Assembly (NCBI GenBank): GCA_001310715.1
Contig: BAXV01000054.1
Span: forward strand, 1-25,783
DNA from: Pseudovibrio sp. JCM 19062
GTDB taxonomy: Bacteria > Pseudomonadota > Alphaproteobacteria > Rhizobiales > Stappiaceae
Direction: 5' to 3'
Length of the DNA stretch: 25,783 bases
In this document: in pieces, positions 9,373 to 18,178 of the stretch
How positions within the stretch are numbered: the stretch's first letter is position 1
Layout: every line of letters begins with the position of its first letter
Made by a program: the position numbers and the translations under genes
Notes under the pieces: model-generated
What the model saw: only the letters and a program-made list of their open reading frames with translations
Told to the model about the DNA's origin: nothing
The model's database searches: none

Positions 9373-12300
9373 ATGCAGCTGCTTGTTGCTGTATTGCAAA
9401 GGGCGACATCTGGTAAACTTCCTCGCAAAAGCGATTGAGCAACGTATCCAAATGCAAGAATTCTTCTTCGTCATCCATTTGTTCACCGTAGTCTAAACCC
9501 GCTTCAGCTGATGCTTTCTTCCAGCTCACGAGCTGCGCTTGATAGATATCGATGCTTCCAATGAGGTGACCATACTCAACTTCCACGCGCTGTGTCTGGC
9601 TTGGACGCTGCGTTCTGAAGATCGCTTGTTCTTCTTTGGTAGCTGACCAACCTCTTTCATAGAACAAGACGACGCCAGCCTGCTCCAGATTTAGCCCGCG
9701 TTGGCCGACCCAAGACGACAGCAACACGGGTGTATCGCCGTTTCGAAATTCATCATCTAGGATTTTTGAACGCTTATTAATGTCTTGCTTGCCGGTGAAC
9801 AGCACTGACGGAATTTCCATCTCATTTAGGCAGGCGTGTAAGCGTTCAAGCACATCTGGTGCTTCTGCATATAGAATGATCTTCTTGCCTTGCGCCGTCC
9901 AATGCTTGATACGCTCCAAAGCCCAACGTTGTTTAGAGGTTAAAGGCTGGTACGTGCCAAGGGTATTTTTGCTCGAAACGTGCGGAGCATTTGCAGCGCG
10001 TTGAACAGCGGTAATTCGAGCCAAAACAGCAACGAGGTTCAGCTTGTTGCCTTGATCATTGCGCACGGTTTTGTACCAGTTGGCAAATTCTAAAGCTACG
10101 CGCAAGTAGTGATTGAAGTGCTCCGCGTCCAATCGATTGGGTACACCGTGCAATTAGGTTTTGGGCAATTATTGAATACTGCTAGCTCCGGTTCTTCCCT
10201 CAAGCGGCGTTGAACGTGCGGAGCGAGCCATGTACGGAACATCGGCAAGTTATTGATCTTGGGTACTTCACGCTTGCCACCGCTTTGCAGGTCTTCTCGA
10301 AACTCATTTGTGACCCACTGAGTGACAACATGATTATCAAAGAAAGCATCCTCACCGCGTTGAGCATTCTTCGTGGTTTCAATAAGTTCAGGCTTTATAT
10401 TTGCTTTCCCACGAATGCCGTAGGCCTGATGGGCAGTGCCGTTACCTGCGCTAATTTCTGACAAAGGTAACAAGTCGCGGGGGTAATTGTATTGAGGGGT
10501 TCCATCGAGAGGGATGACCTTTCGACCGGCTAACTTTCTAACTGCGCGTGTCTGTTGAGTGTTGCTGTTGGCCAAAACGCCGCCTTCATCAACAAGCACA
10601 TTTCTGAACAAGCGTCTCCATTGGTCAGCGGTTGTTCTGACGACCTTCTGTTTAAACTGGGACTTGAGCTCGCCGTTCTTCAATGTGGTCCGTGTGTAGC
10701 TTATGCGAATACCAGCGCGCAGTTCGCGGTATGTGACAATGCTGATTTTTGTTGTTGGCATATCGCCTCTTTTCAGTAGGCGCCAACAGTCACCAGACAA
10801 CCCAATTTTGCCGATCTCTTTGAGCATTTCGGGTAGTAGGCCAGGTTCCACAACAATAAGGCTTCGTCCTGGCTCAAGCAGCGCCAATGTAAGAGCGTAG
10901 CGAGCCTTTCCGGAACCTTGTTGCCATGCGCCAATGTATCCGTATGGAGAAATCAGACCTTCGATCACGCTGTATTTTTGAAAATCTGCAAGCCAAGAGA
11001 TCCCTGCTTTAGAAATGATGCTCTCATACTGGCGGGCCATTTGAGGGAAATGGACGGGTAGGCCTTCCTCCTTAACGACCCATTCTCCCTTGGCCGTGCG
11101 TTCGTCATTCAAAATTTCGTACCGCTTGACCACATCGTCGCGGCGCAGTGTGACAGTCTGCCCTTTGTGCGTAATCTCATACGCCCCACCAAGGGGCTTA
11201 GCGTGCAGCGTGTCGCCCTTACTGACAGTTGGGCTCTTGAAGTTTCCCGGTTCCAATAGAGTGCTACGACGCGCTCTAAGCACGGTTGTTCCATTTGATT
11301 TTGTTTTGATCACACGACGCATGGGCGTTATGGCTCGGGCATGTCGTTTAATTAGTTTTCCAAAGAAACCGCGCAGGGTAGGGGAGATCCAAGCGGAACC
11401 ACCTAAAGCGTTTATTTCGTCGGTCAAATCTTGAAGTGCCTGCTCGGGTTGATCCTGAAGCAAGAGGACATCGAGCAGAAATTTACCTTCGCCCTCATGT
11501 TTTAGGTTGGCTGGGAGGCGCTTACCTTCTGCTGTCTTGCGTAGAAGGCCATTTGCCACCTTCGCTTGAACAAGGCCGCAATGGTACTTTAGCGTTATGC
11601 GCCGGTTATTGTGATGCAGCTCAACGCGATTATTTCCTGTGACAGGCAAAGTAATGACCGGCTCGGAGCTATCTACACCTGCAAGCGAAAAACTTGGTGC
11701 TGTCTCCCAATATCCATGCATTTTGTCCAGCTGATACGTTGGCCAGACATCATGCATCGAAATTTTCGTGCTCTGTACTTCGTTTTTGTTTGGGTACTTT
11801 GCAAAGAAGAACACAGCGCATTTGATGTTTGCACCTTCAGAGAAAAAAAGCGGCCTGCGGCAAATGGACGATATGAATTAATCGCTCTTTGGACCGGCAA
11901 TAGGCTTCCATGGACGCTGGCAGGACTGCTGCAACAAAACGTGCCGAATTCAAGGCATGTTCAAGCGCGTATTCATGGCTGAGCGCTGACGTTCCTTTTC
12001 CGAAAGGCCCAAAACTATTACAGCCGAAATCGATCAGATTAGGACTTTCCAGCTGCAGCGAGAAAGGAGGGTTGATAACTGCGAAGTCAAAGTTTTTTTG
12101 CGCGCAGATCTGCCATGCTGCCAACGAGAAATTCATAGTCCAGATCTGCGGCATTCGCATCATCAGAAAGCGCCTCAATGCAGCGGGTGTCGGTGTCGAT
12201 TCCGAATAGTCTCAGTTTCTCGATGGGAGCACCCTCAAAGAGCATTCCTGAGCCTATGGAGTTGTCTAGTACAGAGAACTTGCTTTTGGCATTCTGCTCC

Positions 12301-12475
12301 CCGGCTGCGAGGTATGGTGCAAAAAAAATGCCAGATGCCGCGTGCAACCCAGTCAGGGGTAAAATATTGTGAGCGAGTTTCGTTTCTTCTTCTATGCAAA
12401 TCTGCGAGGGATACCGCTTTTGCAGAGTTTGAGCCGAGAGATGCGATTTTTTTGGGAACGGACACGCCAGCTCAT
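9371..12475 (-). CDS. N6-methyltransferase / SNF2-like helicase fusion, DarB-like (five frame breaks)
   Basis: Reconstructed length about 1035 aa. From the ATG at 12475 (overlapping the previous stop) the N-terminus contains ETRSQYFTPDWVARGIWHFF, typical of class I N6-adenine methyltransferases. Motif I, LDNSIGSGMLFE, follows at about residue 71, and the catalytic DFAVINPPF at about 134. The C-terminal half is a superfamily 2 helicase: Walker A WQQGSGKARYALTLALLE (about 519), motif II VLVDEGG (about 629), motif III LDGTP, and motif VI FRTQRPSQTQRVEVEYG (about 957). Frames join by one-base changes at 12447-12453 (A7 on the coding strand), 12321-12328 (T8), 12093-12099 (A7), 11843-11849 (T7) and 10129-10130 (GG). 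Methyltransferase-helicase fusions such as phage P1 DarB protect incoming DNA from restriction; that role is inferred here. No nuclease motif is visible, so a restriction enzyme is less likely. Confidence 0.8.
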
Positions 12476-12720
12476 GATTGCGGCTCCTGCTGTTTTGTCA
12501 GGACGGTGGAGATTGCGCCGGACATAGCCCAACCTTTGTAATTCGTTTCTTCGTCTCGATGGATCTTGTTGCGCAGAAAGACACGACAAGGCGATCCATC
12601 AGCGGTTCTTTCAATGCCCAGTACATCGCCAATAATCGGTGTTGATCGTGAAGATTTGCGGATGGTTACGATGTGGGGTTCAGAGCCAAATTCCACGCTG
12701 ATATTTACGGTTGCTGTCAT
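12472..12720 (-). CDS. Small unknown protein
   Basis: An 82-aa ORF starting MTATVNISVEFGSEPHIVTI at 12720, whose ATG overlaps the stop of the gene before it and follows GGAGGTGGAG, a strong ribosome binding site. Its stop overlaps the methyltransferase-helicase ATG. The composition suggests a small beta-rich protein, with a charged middle (RNKIHRDEETNYKGW). Tight coupling on both sides indicates a function linked to its neighbours. Family not recognised. Confidence 0.6.
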   Translation of the reverse strand: MTATVNISVEFGSEPHIVTIRKSSRSTPIIGDVLGIERTADGSPCRVFLRNKIHRDEETNYKGWAMSGAISTVLTKQQEPQS

Positions 12721-13616
12721 CACTCCACCTCCAAATCGCGCAGAGTGTCAGAACAATGATCGGTGAGAAATGAGATGAGGGCTTCAAAGGCGGAAGGCGC
12801 AATGTGGTACTTGATCTTTTCTTTGTACACCACGGCTTCAACGTCAGAACCAACATTGAACTTGGTTCGGCTCTCGAAATTGTCACTCGTGGAGTAGCAG
12901 GCCTCGAACAAGGTTTTAAAGCAGGAAAGAAACCCTTCGGTGCCAGTCTCTAATTCGAAGGTGTTGGCCGGTGCAATGAGATCTCGATACTCTGTCCAAT
13001 TCCTGTGGTGTTTATCAATGAAGTAGCTTTCAATGATGTAGCGCCCCTTCTGACGCTTAATCTGCAAAGGACTTGTACGGCTATAATCGGTGTTTAAACG
13101 AAACACTTTTGAAAGCCGGTAGGCGGCGTCCCTCATACTTGTTTTGCCAAGATCGGCCTTTGCTTTTTCCAGTGCGTGAAACAGAGCTTGAGCGTCGTAT
13201 CGTAGAAGCGCACATTGCACCACTTCTCTTACAGGTGCTTCGTAAATTGATTTGCTAAGAATAGCCTTCATTCTCGCATCAATTTCAAACGAGTGTCTGC
13301 GACTTCGAAATACCAGCGATTGTAGATCTTCCGGCAAGCTGGATGGTTCGATTTTCAAGTGGTGGTTTTGCTGAACCTTGTCAGTCGCTTGATCGCATTT
13401 AGTTTTGATCCAGCTGTTGACAACTTTTTCGACTGATTGTTCAGGGTTTAAGGAGTCAGTGCGTAGATACTTACCAAGGAAGGAGCCCGCCAGCTCGTAT
13501 GCTTCATATTTCGCTGCAAAGTCTGCCAACAATTCGATCAGCTCTTTTTCTAATGCTAATGCACCATGTTTGGCTTTTTGTACCTCATCATGAAATAGGC
13601 TTGGCTGACAGTTCAT
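12720..13616 (-). CDS. Unknown protein, first gene of the minus operon
   Basis: A 298-aa protein, soluble, no signal peptide, no recognised catalytic motif. It has a helical N-terminal third (HGALALEKELIELLADFAAKYEAYELAG), a central RYDAQALFHALEKAKADLG segment, and a C-terminal part with RNWTEYRDLIAPANTFELET and KIKYHIAPSAFEALISFL. The last two recall the DUF4942-type proteins that accompany methyltransferases in mobile elements, but the match is by eye and weak. It begins at ATG 13616 after GGGGAATAAA and is driven by the promoter at 13671-13699. No frame break is seen. Confidence 0.65.
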   Translation of the reverse strand: MNCQPSLFHDEVQKAKHGALALEKELIELLADFAAKYEAYELAGSFLGKYLRTDSLNPEQSVEKVVNSWIKTKCDQATDKVQQNHHLKIEPSSLPEDLQSLVFRSRRHSFEIDARMKAILSKSIYEAPVREVVQCALLRYDAQALFHALEKAKADLGKTSMRDAAYRLSKVFRLNTDYSRTSPLQIKRQKGRYIIESYFIDKHHRNWTEYRDLIAPANTFELETGTEGFLSCFKTLFEACYSTSDNFESRTKFNVGSDVEAVVYKEKIKYHIAPSAFEALISFLTDHCSDTLRDLEVE

Positions 13617-13670
13617 TTTATTCCCCGCTGAAAATCTAGTTTGGCAGTACCAGTGCCGTCGTTAGATATA

Positions 13671-13719
13671 CTAATACTCCCATAAAGGGATCATGTCAAA
13701 TAAATACTCCCTTTATGGG
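13671..13719 (-). promoter_or_regulatory. Minus-strand promoter with paired operator dyads
   Basis: On the minus strand an exact TTGACA (13694-13699) is followed by a 17-base spacer and TATTAG (13671-13676), 55 bases before the start of the 298-aa gene. The spacer contains CCCTTTATGGG, itself a near-palindrome. An inverted copy (13708-13719) lies just upstream of the -35, so the two form 12-bp perfect arms (13679-13690 and 13708-13719). Two sites flanking and filling a promoter suggest tight repression by a dimeric regulator that is not in the window or not recognised. Confidence 0.72.
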
Positions 13720-13732
13720 TGTGCGGCTGTTC

Positions 13733-13761
13733 AAAAAAAATACCCGCATAAAAAGCGGGTA
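13733..13761 (-). terminator. Intrinsic terminator of the 13804 gene
   Basis: On the minus strand ACCCGC, a TTTTTAT loop and GCGGGT are followed by ATTTTTTTT. It lies 43 bases after the stop of the DUF1845-like gene and upstream of the promoter at 13671-13699, so it isolates the two transcripts. Confidence 0.82.
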
Positions 13762-13803
13762 AGTTTGGGAGAGGATCTTTTTCTTAGGAGAGAGAAATGC
13801 AGT

Positions 13804-14520
13804 CTAGGCTACTTCCTTTTGAGACTGTTCTGTTTCGTCTTCGTCTTCGTCTTCTTCTGTTGGATCGGGCATGCTTTCAGCTGCAGGGTCTTTGCCCTCC
13901 AGTTCACTCTCGGGCGCGTTTGCTGTAACATCATTCAACTTTTTGTTGGTTGTGCCGCCAAGTGCAATTACGCGATTGCTGACTTTTAAGAGGCGCTGCT
14001 GCCATTCATAATTTGCTTTGGAACGTTGGTTGGGGTCGAAAACGCCAGACATCCAAAGAGTGTCGATAATGGAAACCAGGCTATCCAGTTTGAGAAGTAG
14101 GGTAGAAAACCTCATCATTCCTGGAGAGGTAATGCCAAGCTGAAGTTGTTCCGGGTCCGAGTAGTCAACGTTTTCAGCAATTGCATTGTCGCTCTTTAGC
14201 TTTTCAAAACGTTCAATTTCTTTGGTGACAGCTTCATCAAATTCATCCAGCGGATCAGTTAGAAGCTTGGAGAATTCGCCCAAAGAGGAGGCAAGTTCCT
14301 CGTGGCGACCAGCGATATTCGGAAGATGCACCTGTACCGTATAGCAGGCTTGACTCATCTTCCGGCTGACGCGCCTTGCAACACGTTGTGCGTGGATCGA
14401 TTTCAAGCTCAAAACCTTTGTAATGGTTGGGCGGCTTTGAGGCTTCTGGTTTGTCCGCGTTGTGTTGCGGGGTGCGCGCTCTTCAGTGGAAGTGCTGGTT
14501 TGTTCAAGGGTCTCAGTCAT
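13804..14520 (-). CDS. DUF1845-like conjugative-element protein (tentative)
   Basis: 238 aa from ATG 14520, chosen because GGAG lies six bases upstream; the frame stays open to 14595. Three parts are visible. The N-terminus is basic and Ser/Thr-rich (residues 1-45). The core has SIHAQRVARRVSRKMSQ, then LQLGITSPGMMRFSTLLLKLD and SIIDTLWMSGVFDP. The tail is very acidic (TEEDEDEDETEQSQ). The core pattern, a helical stretch then SP-x-x-x-R...LLKLD...IDTLW, resembles DUF1845-type (AcaB-like) proteins found in integrating conjugative elements. I hold this loosely. It is a monocistronic unit between two divergent promoter regions and its own terminator. Confidence 0.5.
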   Translation of the reverse strand: MTETLEQTSTSTEERAPRNTTRTNQKPQSRPTITKVLSLKSIHAQRVARRVSRKMSQACYTVQVHLPNIAGRHEELASSLGEFSKLLTDPLDEFDEAVTKEIERFEKLKSDNAIAENVDYSDPEQLQLGITSPGMMRFSTLLLKLDSLVSIIDTLWMSGVFDPNQRSKANYEWQQRLLKVSNRVIALGGTTNKKLNDVTANAPESELEGKDPAAESMPDPTEEDEDEDETEQSQKEVA

Positions 14521-14752
14521 TGTTTGCTCCAGTAACAAATGAACTTCGATTGTGAAGTTAGCGGTCATCACTGAGTAGCGAGCGAAGCTACGCACACATT
14601 TTGAATTTTCGTTGCAAATCTACTGAAATTGTGTACTGTTTAATTAACGGTAGCTGACCGTCGAACAGCATTTCAGATTTTTAATCTCCCACCGCAAATC
14701 CTACCGAAGCAGACCTCCAAGGTTATGCTAATTGCTGTGTGGTCAGAGATTA
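14521..14752. other. Divergent intergenic region
   Basis: The 355 bases between the minus gene starting at 14520 and the 13-codon ORF at 14876 hold no gene. The part before the repeated leader is AT-rich around 14600-14650. TTGCAA (14612-14617) is a possible -35 but no good -10 follows at 16-18 bases. A CGGTAGC string at 14648-14654 recalls the core of the RfaH ops pause site, but the surrounding bases do not match. Promoters for both directions must lie here; I cannot place them. Confidence 0.4.
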
Positions 14753-14810
14753 GGTGATGCGACTGCATTACCTTTGAGGAGCTAGCTGGGCTCTACAAAT
14801 AAACAGCACA
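14753..14810 (+). repeat. Two-hairpin leader element, copy 1
   Basis: Hairpin I: GGTGATGC (14753-14760), loop GACT, GCATTACC (14765-14772), 8 bp. Hairpin II: GAGC (14779-14782), loop TAGCTGG, GCTC (14790-14793). Then ACAAATAAACAGCA. The loop and the A-rich tail are shared with copies at 18237 and 24258, while both stems differ in sequence but still pair. It heads the transcript of the small membrane protein. Confidence 0.7.
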
Positions 14811-14815
14811 TCAGT

Positions 14816-14871
14816 CCAGAGGGGCGTATGCCTCTTTGGGAGACATGCGCTCCTTTCTCAAAGCGAGGAAG
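14816..14871 (+). promoter_or_regulatory. Pseudoknot/RBS switch A
   Basis: Stem of 10 bp, 14816-14825 with 14830-14839, apical loop GTAT. Loop bases 14826-14829 can pair with ATGC at 14845-14848. CTTTCTC (14853-14859) pairs with GAGGAAG (14865-14871), burying the ribosome binding site just before the ATG at 14876. It has the same plan as the eight other copies downstream. Confidence 0.65.
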
Positions 14872-14875
14872 CGAA

Positions 14876-14917
14876 ATGACCTTCAATATCACTTTCATTC
14901 GGCAGGAGGGCACTTGA
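14876..14917 (+). CDS. 13-codon upstream ORF (possible leader peptide)
   Basis: ATG at 14876 follows GAGGAAGCGAA and encodes MTFNITFIRQEGT, ending in a TGA that overlaps the next ATG. A ribosome translating it would open the ribosome binding site (GGAGGG, inside this ORF) of the membrane protein, so it may couple translation. It could also be the true N-terminus of the next protein cut by an assembly indel. Confidence 0.4.
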   Translation: MTFNITFIRQEGT

Positions 14918-15099
14918 TGACCTCTTTCCTACTCTTTGCTCAGATCTTGATCGGTCTGACAATTCTGTTGCTCGTGGGTGTTCATCTGCGTGCTCAATTG
15001 ACAAAGAAATGTTGCGTGACCGGCGATACGCCAACCTTCAGCAATAATCACATGCACCCTTTCTATCCAACACAAATCACTGAAACTCAGTCTATCTAA
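14917..15099 (+). CDS. Small single-span membrane protein, unknown
   Basis: 60 aa from the ATG at 14917: MTSFLLFAQILIGLTILLLV is a signal-anchor-like segment, followed by VHLRAQLTKKCCVTG and a polar tail. GGAGGG lies eight bases before the start. It is the first gene after leader copy 1 and is followed at once by a terminator, so it may form its own short transcript. I do not recognise it; the double cysteine after the membrane segment is the only notable feature. A longer reading from 14836 is rejected because it would start inside the regulatory stem. Confidence 0.55.
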   Translation: MTSFLLFAQILIGLTILLLVGVHLRAQLTKKCCVTGDTPTFSNNHMHPFYPTQITETQSI

Positions 15100-15112
15100 T
15101 CTGAGTTTTTTT
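15083..15112 (+). terminator. Intrinsic terminator before the AAA+ gene
   Basis: AAACTCAG (15083-15090) pairs with CTGAGTTT, loop TCTATCTAAT, and continues into a T7 tract. The stem starts inside the last codons of the membrane ORF. Confidence 0.8.
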
Positions 15113-15135
15113 AAACATCTGACAACCCTCTGGCA

Positions 15136-15175
15136 CATCACACCCAGCGGGTGTGGTGCGCTCTCCAATCGGAGA
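15136..15175 (+). promoter_or_regulatory. Pseudoknot/RBS switch B
   Basis: CATCACACCC (15136-15145) pairs with GGGTGTGGTG (15149-15158), loop AGC. The loop is complementary to GCT at 15160-15162. TCTCC (15162-15166) pairs with GGAGA (15171-15175), hiding the ribosome binding site of the AAA+ gene at 15182. The two alternatives share base 15162. Confidence 0.6.
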
Positions 15176-15181
15176 AGAACC

Positions 15182-16140
15182 ATGCAAATTCAACACTACC
15201 CAATTGCTAAAACCTTCGCTCAGGAAGGTGTTCCCGAAAACATCACTACTATGGGATTAGCTCCTTCAGACAATCCATTCATTCCCAATATCAAGCAATC
15301 CTACGTATTTCGAAGGGAGCCATTACGAGAGGTTTTGGCCTTTCTGAACGATCCAATGGGAGATGCGTTGAATGTATCCGGCCCAACCGGCTCAGGTAAA
15401 ACCTCGCTCATTTGTGAGATTGCCGGTCGCTTAAATTGGCCGGTACAATCGCTCACAGGGCGCGGAAAAATGGAGTTCACTGATTTGACAGGCCACTACA
15501 AGCTTGTTTCTTCAGCTCCAGGCGAAGCACCAAGCATGCAGTTTCAATATGGCCCGTTGCGAAAGCCATGAAGGAAGGACATATTTGCCTGCTCAATGAG
15601 ATTGATCGCATTGATCCCTCAGAGATTACAGGTCTCAATGACGTACTTGAGGGACGACCGTTAGTTTTAGAACAAAATGGTGGTGAGGTGATCAAGCCAC
15701 ATCCACATTTCCGTTTTATTGCGACGGGAAATTCGGTTGGCAATGGCGATGTGACCGGTCTTTATCAAAGTGTGCAACAACAGGACATTGCTGCAATGGA
15801 TCGATACCGGTTCACCGTAGTTCAATATCCTGATCCAGAAGATGAACTTGCGGTTCTTAAAGGAGCTGCTCCCAGTATCCCGGTAAGCATCCTGGAGTGT
15901 ATGATCAAAGTTGCAAACGACATCCGACGTTTGTTTGTTGGAGAAGACGGTAACGGTGGTGAACTTGCAGTGACAATGTCAACTCGCAGTTTATGCCGAT
16001 GGGCAAGCCTCATGACTGTTTTCCAAGGATCAGAAAACCCAGTTCAATACGCATTGCAAAACTCATTCATGCGTCGTTGTAGCCCGGAAGAGGCTGCAGC
16101 TGTGGATCGTATCATCAAAGATACGTTCGGCTTGAGCTGA
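15182..16140 (+). CDS. cobS: MoxR/CobS-type AAA+ ATPase (one frame break)
   Basis: About 319 aa. Walker A is VSGPTGSGKTS (about residue 66), Walker B ICLLNEIDRID (about 140) with Asn in place of the usual first Asp, sensor 1 FRFIATGNS, and an arginine-rich C-terminal lid. The pre-Walker segment (FIPNIKQSYVFRREPLREVLAFL) is typical of CobS-like members carried by SXT/R391 elements. These ATPases act as remodellers with a VWA partner; the partner here is the CobT-like gene at 19540. One A added to A3 at 15562-15564 restores GPLRKAMKEGH. It is not the cobaltochelatase subunit in function, since no cobalamin genes are near; its job in conjugative elements is unknown. Confidence 0.82.
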
Positions 16141-16161
16141 GAAATTTGAACTAAACATCAA

Positions 16162-16214
16162 CCCTATGGGGCACTGCCCCATTAGGGGTCGTGCCCCCAT
16201 TTTAGAGGACACGA
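16162..16214 (+). promoter_or_regulatory. Pseudoknot/RBS switch C
   Basis: CCCTA-TGGGG (16162-16171) pairs with CCCCA-T-TAGGG (16177-16187). Loop bases CAC (16172-16174) pair with GTG (16191-16193). The same GTG lies in TCGTG (16189-16193), which pairs with CACGA (16210-16214) and encloses the GAGG binding site of bet. The two structures cannot coexist. A GGGG/CCCC hairpin plus ATTTT gives a weak terminator-like third option. Confidence 0.65.
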
Positions 16215-16216
16215 AC

Positions 16217-17227
16217 ATGTCTAATATCAATCTTGAACAATTGGAACTTACTCAATCGCTCGCACAAAAGCGGAAAATGACGACGGATGCATTTCTGGCT
16301 TCATTTAGGAAATACGTGCTGGCGAATTTGAAAGGAACCATCAGCAATGAAGAAGTGGTTTCTTTGCTCACAATAGCAGAGCGCTATGACGTTGATCCCT
16401 TTCTGGGGCATTTTTATGCATTTCAGACTACAGAGGGCAAAATCGTTCCGGTGCTTACGTATGATGGGTGGGTTCATATTGTTAACCGCAATCCTCAGTA
16501 CGACGGCGAAGCTTTTGCTTTTTCGGAAAGCAGGGTCGGTGAGCCTGTTACACAAAAGAAAGTGCATGAATGGATTGAATGCACAATTTACCGAAAAGAT
16601 CGACAGTATCCAGTTGTCGTCAGAGAGTACTTCAATGAGAACTATCAAGACGCCTCTGTAAACACTCAAGATGCTAATTCTGATCAGGGAGCGTGGCAAA
16701 AGCTACCAAACCGCAGATTACGGATGCAGGCGTTCGTGCAAGCGGCGCGCTTAGCATTCGGAATAACAGGTGTCTATCATCAGCAAGATCTGCAACAGAC
16801 CTCTGCTGTGAAGAGAACGCCTGCTGTTGATGCTCCGGGACAACAACAGGTGGAACAACCTGAACCAATAGTATCTTTGAAACCTCAATACGTGAATGCC
16901 GAAAAAGTAGAAGCTTTTGTAAAGCCTCTTATACAACGAGCGAAAGAGCTGAAGGCTTGGGGCTTCCTTGAACCGTACCTCAAAGGTCACATTACTGATA
17001 AGGACGAGCTCCAATTTGCTCTGCAACTTATTGAGAAGGCTATGGCGGAACATAAAAAGTCTTCGCCTGATGAAGATAAATGCCAGCGCTCAGAAGAGGT
17101 TGGTGTTGATCAGGCTACTCTGGATGTCACGCCTGTGCAGAACGATGAAACCATTGAAGCTCCACAAGTCTTCAATGCGATCAGCAACTCTGCTCAGGTT
17201 GAAGGCAACTTTGGAGTATTGCCATGA
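16217..17227 (+). CDS. bet: RecT/Bet-family single-strand annealing protein
   Basis: 336 aa from ATG 16217 (GAGGACACGAAC before it). The Bet core is clear: LLTIAERYDVDPFLGHFYAF, IVPVLTYDGWVHIVNRNPQY, then RRLRMQAFVQAARLAFGITGVY. These proteins coat single-stranded DNA and anneal it to complementary strands, working with an exonuclease. The C-terminal third (from about residue 200) is polar and variable, with PAVDAPGQQQVEQPEP and a charged helix. The stop overlaps the exonuclease start (ATGA at 17224), so the pair is co-translated, as with bet/exo of SXT/R391 elements. No frame break is seen. Confidence 0.92.
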   Translation: MSNINLEQLELTQSLAQKRKMTTDAFLASFRKYVLANLKGTISNEEVVSLLTIAERYDVDPFLGHFYAFQTTEGKIVPVLTYDGWVHIVNRNPQYDGEAFAFSESRVGEPVTQKKVHEWIECTIYRKDRQYPVVVREYFNENYQDASVNTQDANSDQGAWQKLPNRRLRMQAFVQAARLAFGITGVYHQQDLQQTSAVKRTPAVDAPGQQQVEQPEPIVSLKPQYVNAEKVEAFVKPLIQRAKELKAWGFLEPYLKGHITDKDELQFALQLIEKAMAEHKKSSPDEDKCQRSEEVGVDQATLDVTPVQNDETIEAPQVFNAISNSAQVEGNFGVLP

Positions 17228-18169
17228 GAGTGATTGATCTTCTCCAAGAAGGGAGGATTGGCTGAATTGGCGGCGTCAGGGGTTATCTGCCTCTGATGCT
17301 CCAATATTGATGGCAAGATCTCCTTACAAGACGCGGTGGCAGCTTTGGCTGAAAAAACAGGGTTCGCCACTGAAGTTGATCTTTCAATGAACCCCCTTGT
17401 TCGAAAGGGCAAGGAAAACGAAGGTAAAGCGAGGTGTCTTTGGGAGCAGAAGCACAACGAGATAGCCATCCCGTTATGTGTTGAAAGCGAAGAGATGCCT
17501 CTCATCAAAGCTTCATTGGACGGTCTTACTCTCAAAGGCTGTCCATTGGAAATCAAGTGCCCGAGCGAGCCGTCTGGAAGGCGGTTCTGGCAGAAGGTGT
17601 ACAATCGGAAGCATACCAGCTTTACGTTTGCCAGGTTCATCAACAAATCTATGTAACAGGTGCCCCATTTGGTATTCTGGTTTTCTACTTTGAAGGCCAG
17701 ATAAAAGAGTTCATTGTTGAGCGAGACGAGCGGTTTATCTTTGAGCTGAAGGCCGAAGCTAATAAGTTTTGGAATGAAGTTGTAGAGAATATTGAACCTT
17801 CTCAAGATCCGCAGCGAGACAAATATCTCCCTCGCGGAGATGATGCGTCAAGTTGGATATTTGCTGCAACACAGTATCGGAATCATCAACTCCAAATTGA
17901 TGCTGCCCTTGCTGAAATTGAGCGTTTAAAAAAAGCTTCAGGCACCACATGTGGATACCTTCAAACGCTTGTTGGGAGAGTATAGATCTGGCGAATACGC
18001 TGGGATTCTGTTCACGCAGTTCACTGTAAAAGGTGCCCCAAGATGTAAGGTAACACTTACTAAGGATATGGAGCCAAGAAACATAGCCAACGCAAAGGTG
18101 TTGGAGCCAATCAAAAAAAGGTACTCCTGCGATTGCACAACGCTATTTTTAGCGTATCTTAGTACCTAA
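17224..18169 (+). CDS. exo: YqaJ/lambda-type exonuclease (four frame breaks)
   Basis: About 315 aa, from MRVIDLLQEGR at ATG 17224. Restored sequence reads DWLNWRRQGLSASDAPILMA, SPYKTRWQLWLKKTGF, NPLVRKGKENEGKA, LIKASLDGLTLKGCPLEIKCP and GVQSEAYQLYVCQVH. ASLDG...LEIKCP holds the Asp and Glu-x-Lys metal site of the PD-(D/E)XK fold. It should digest one strand of double-stranded ends and hand the other to Bet. Breaks: GG 17255-17256 (add G), A6 17352-17357 (add A), CCC 17560-17562 (add C), A7 17938-17944 (remove A). The C-terminal extension (FKRLLGEYRSGEYAGILFTQ and on) is not part of the catalytic domain. The tail after the last break is the least certain part. Confidence 0.85.
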
Positions 18170-18178
18170 GAAGTAGAC

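Noticed and set aside
11090..11434. Plus-strand ORFs opposite the methyltransferase-helicase gene
   Set aside because: They have no ribosome binding sites or recognisable motifs and mirror a strongly coding minus strand.
13679..13719. CRISPR array or short tandem repeats
   Set aside because: Only two inverted copies overlapping a promoter; no regular repeat-spacer pattern is found anywhere in the window.
14302..14535. Plus-strand ORF opposite the DUF1845-like gene
   Set aside because: It is a shadow reading with cysteine-rich, unstructured composition and no start signal.
14648..14656. RfaH/ActX ops site
   Set aside because: CGGTAGC is present but the flanking bases do not fit the ops consensus and there is only one copy, away from the repeated leaders.
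15555..15580. Programmed frameshift in the AAA+ gene
   Set aside because: No slippery heptamer with a downstream structure is evident, and the same kind of break occurs in many other genes.
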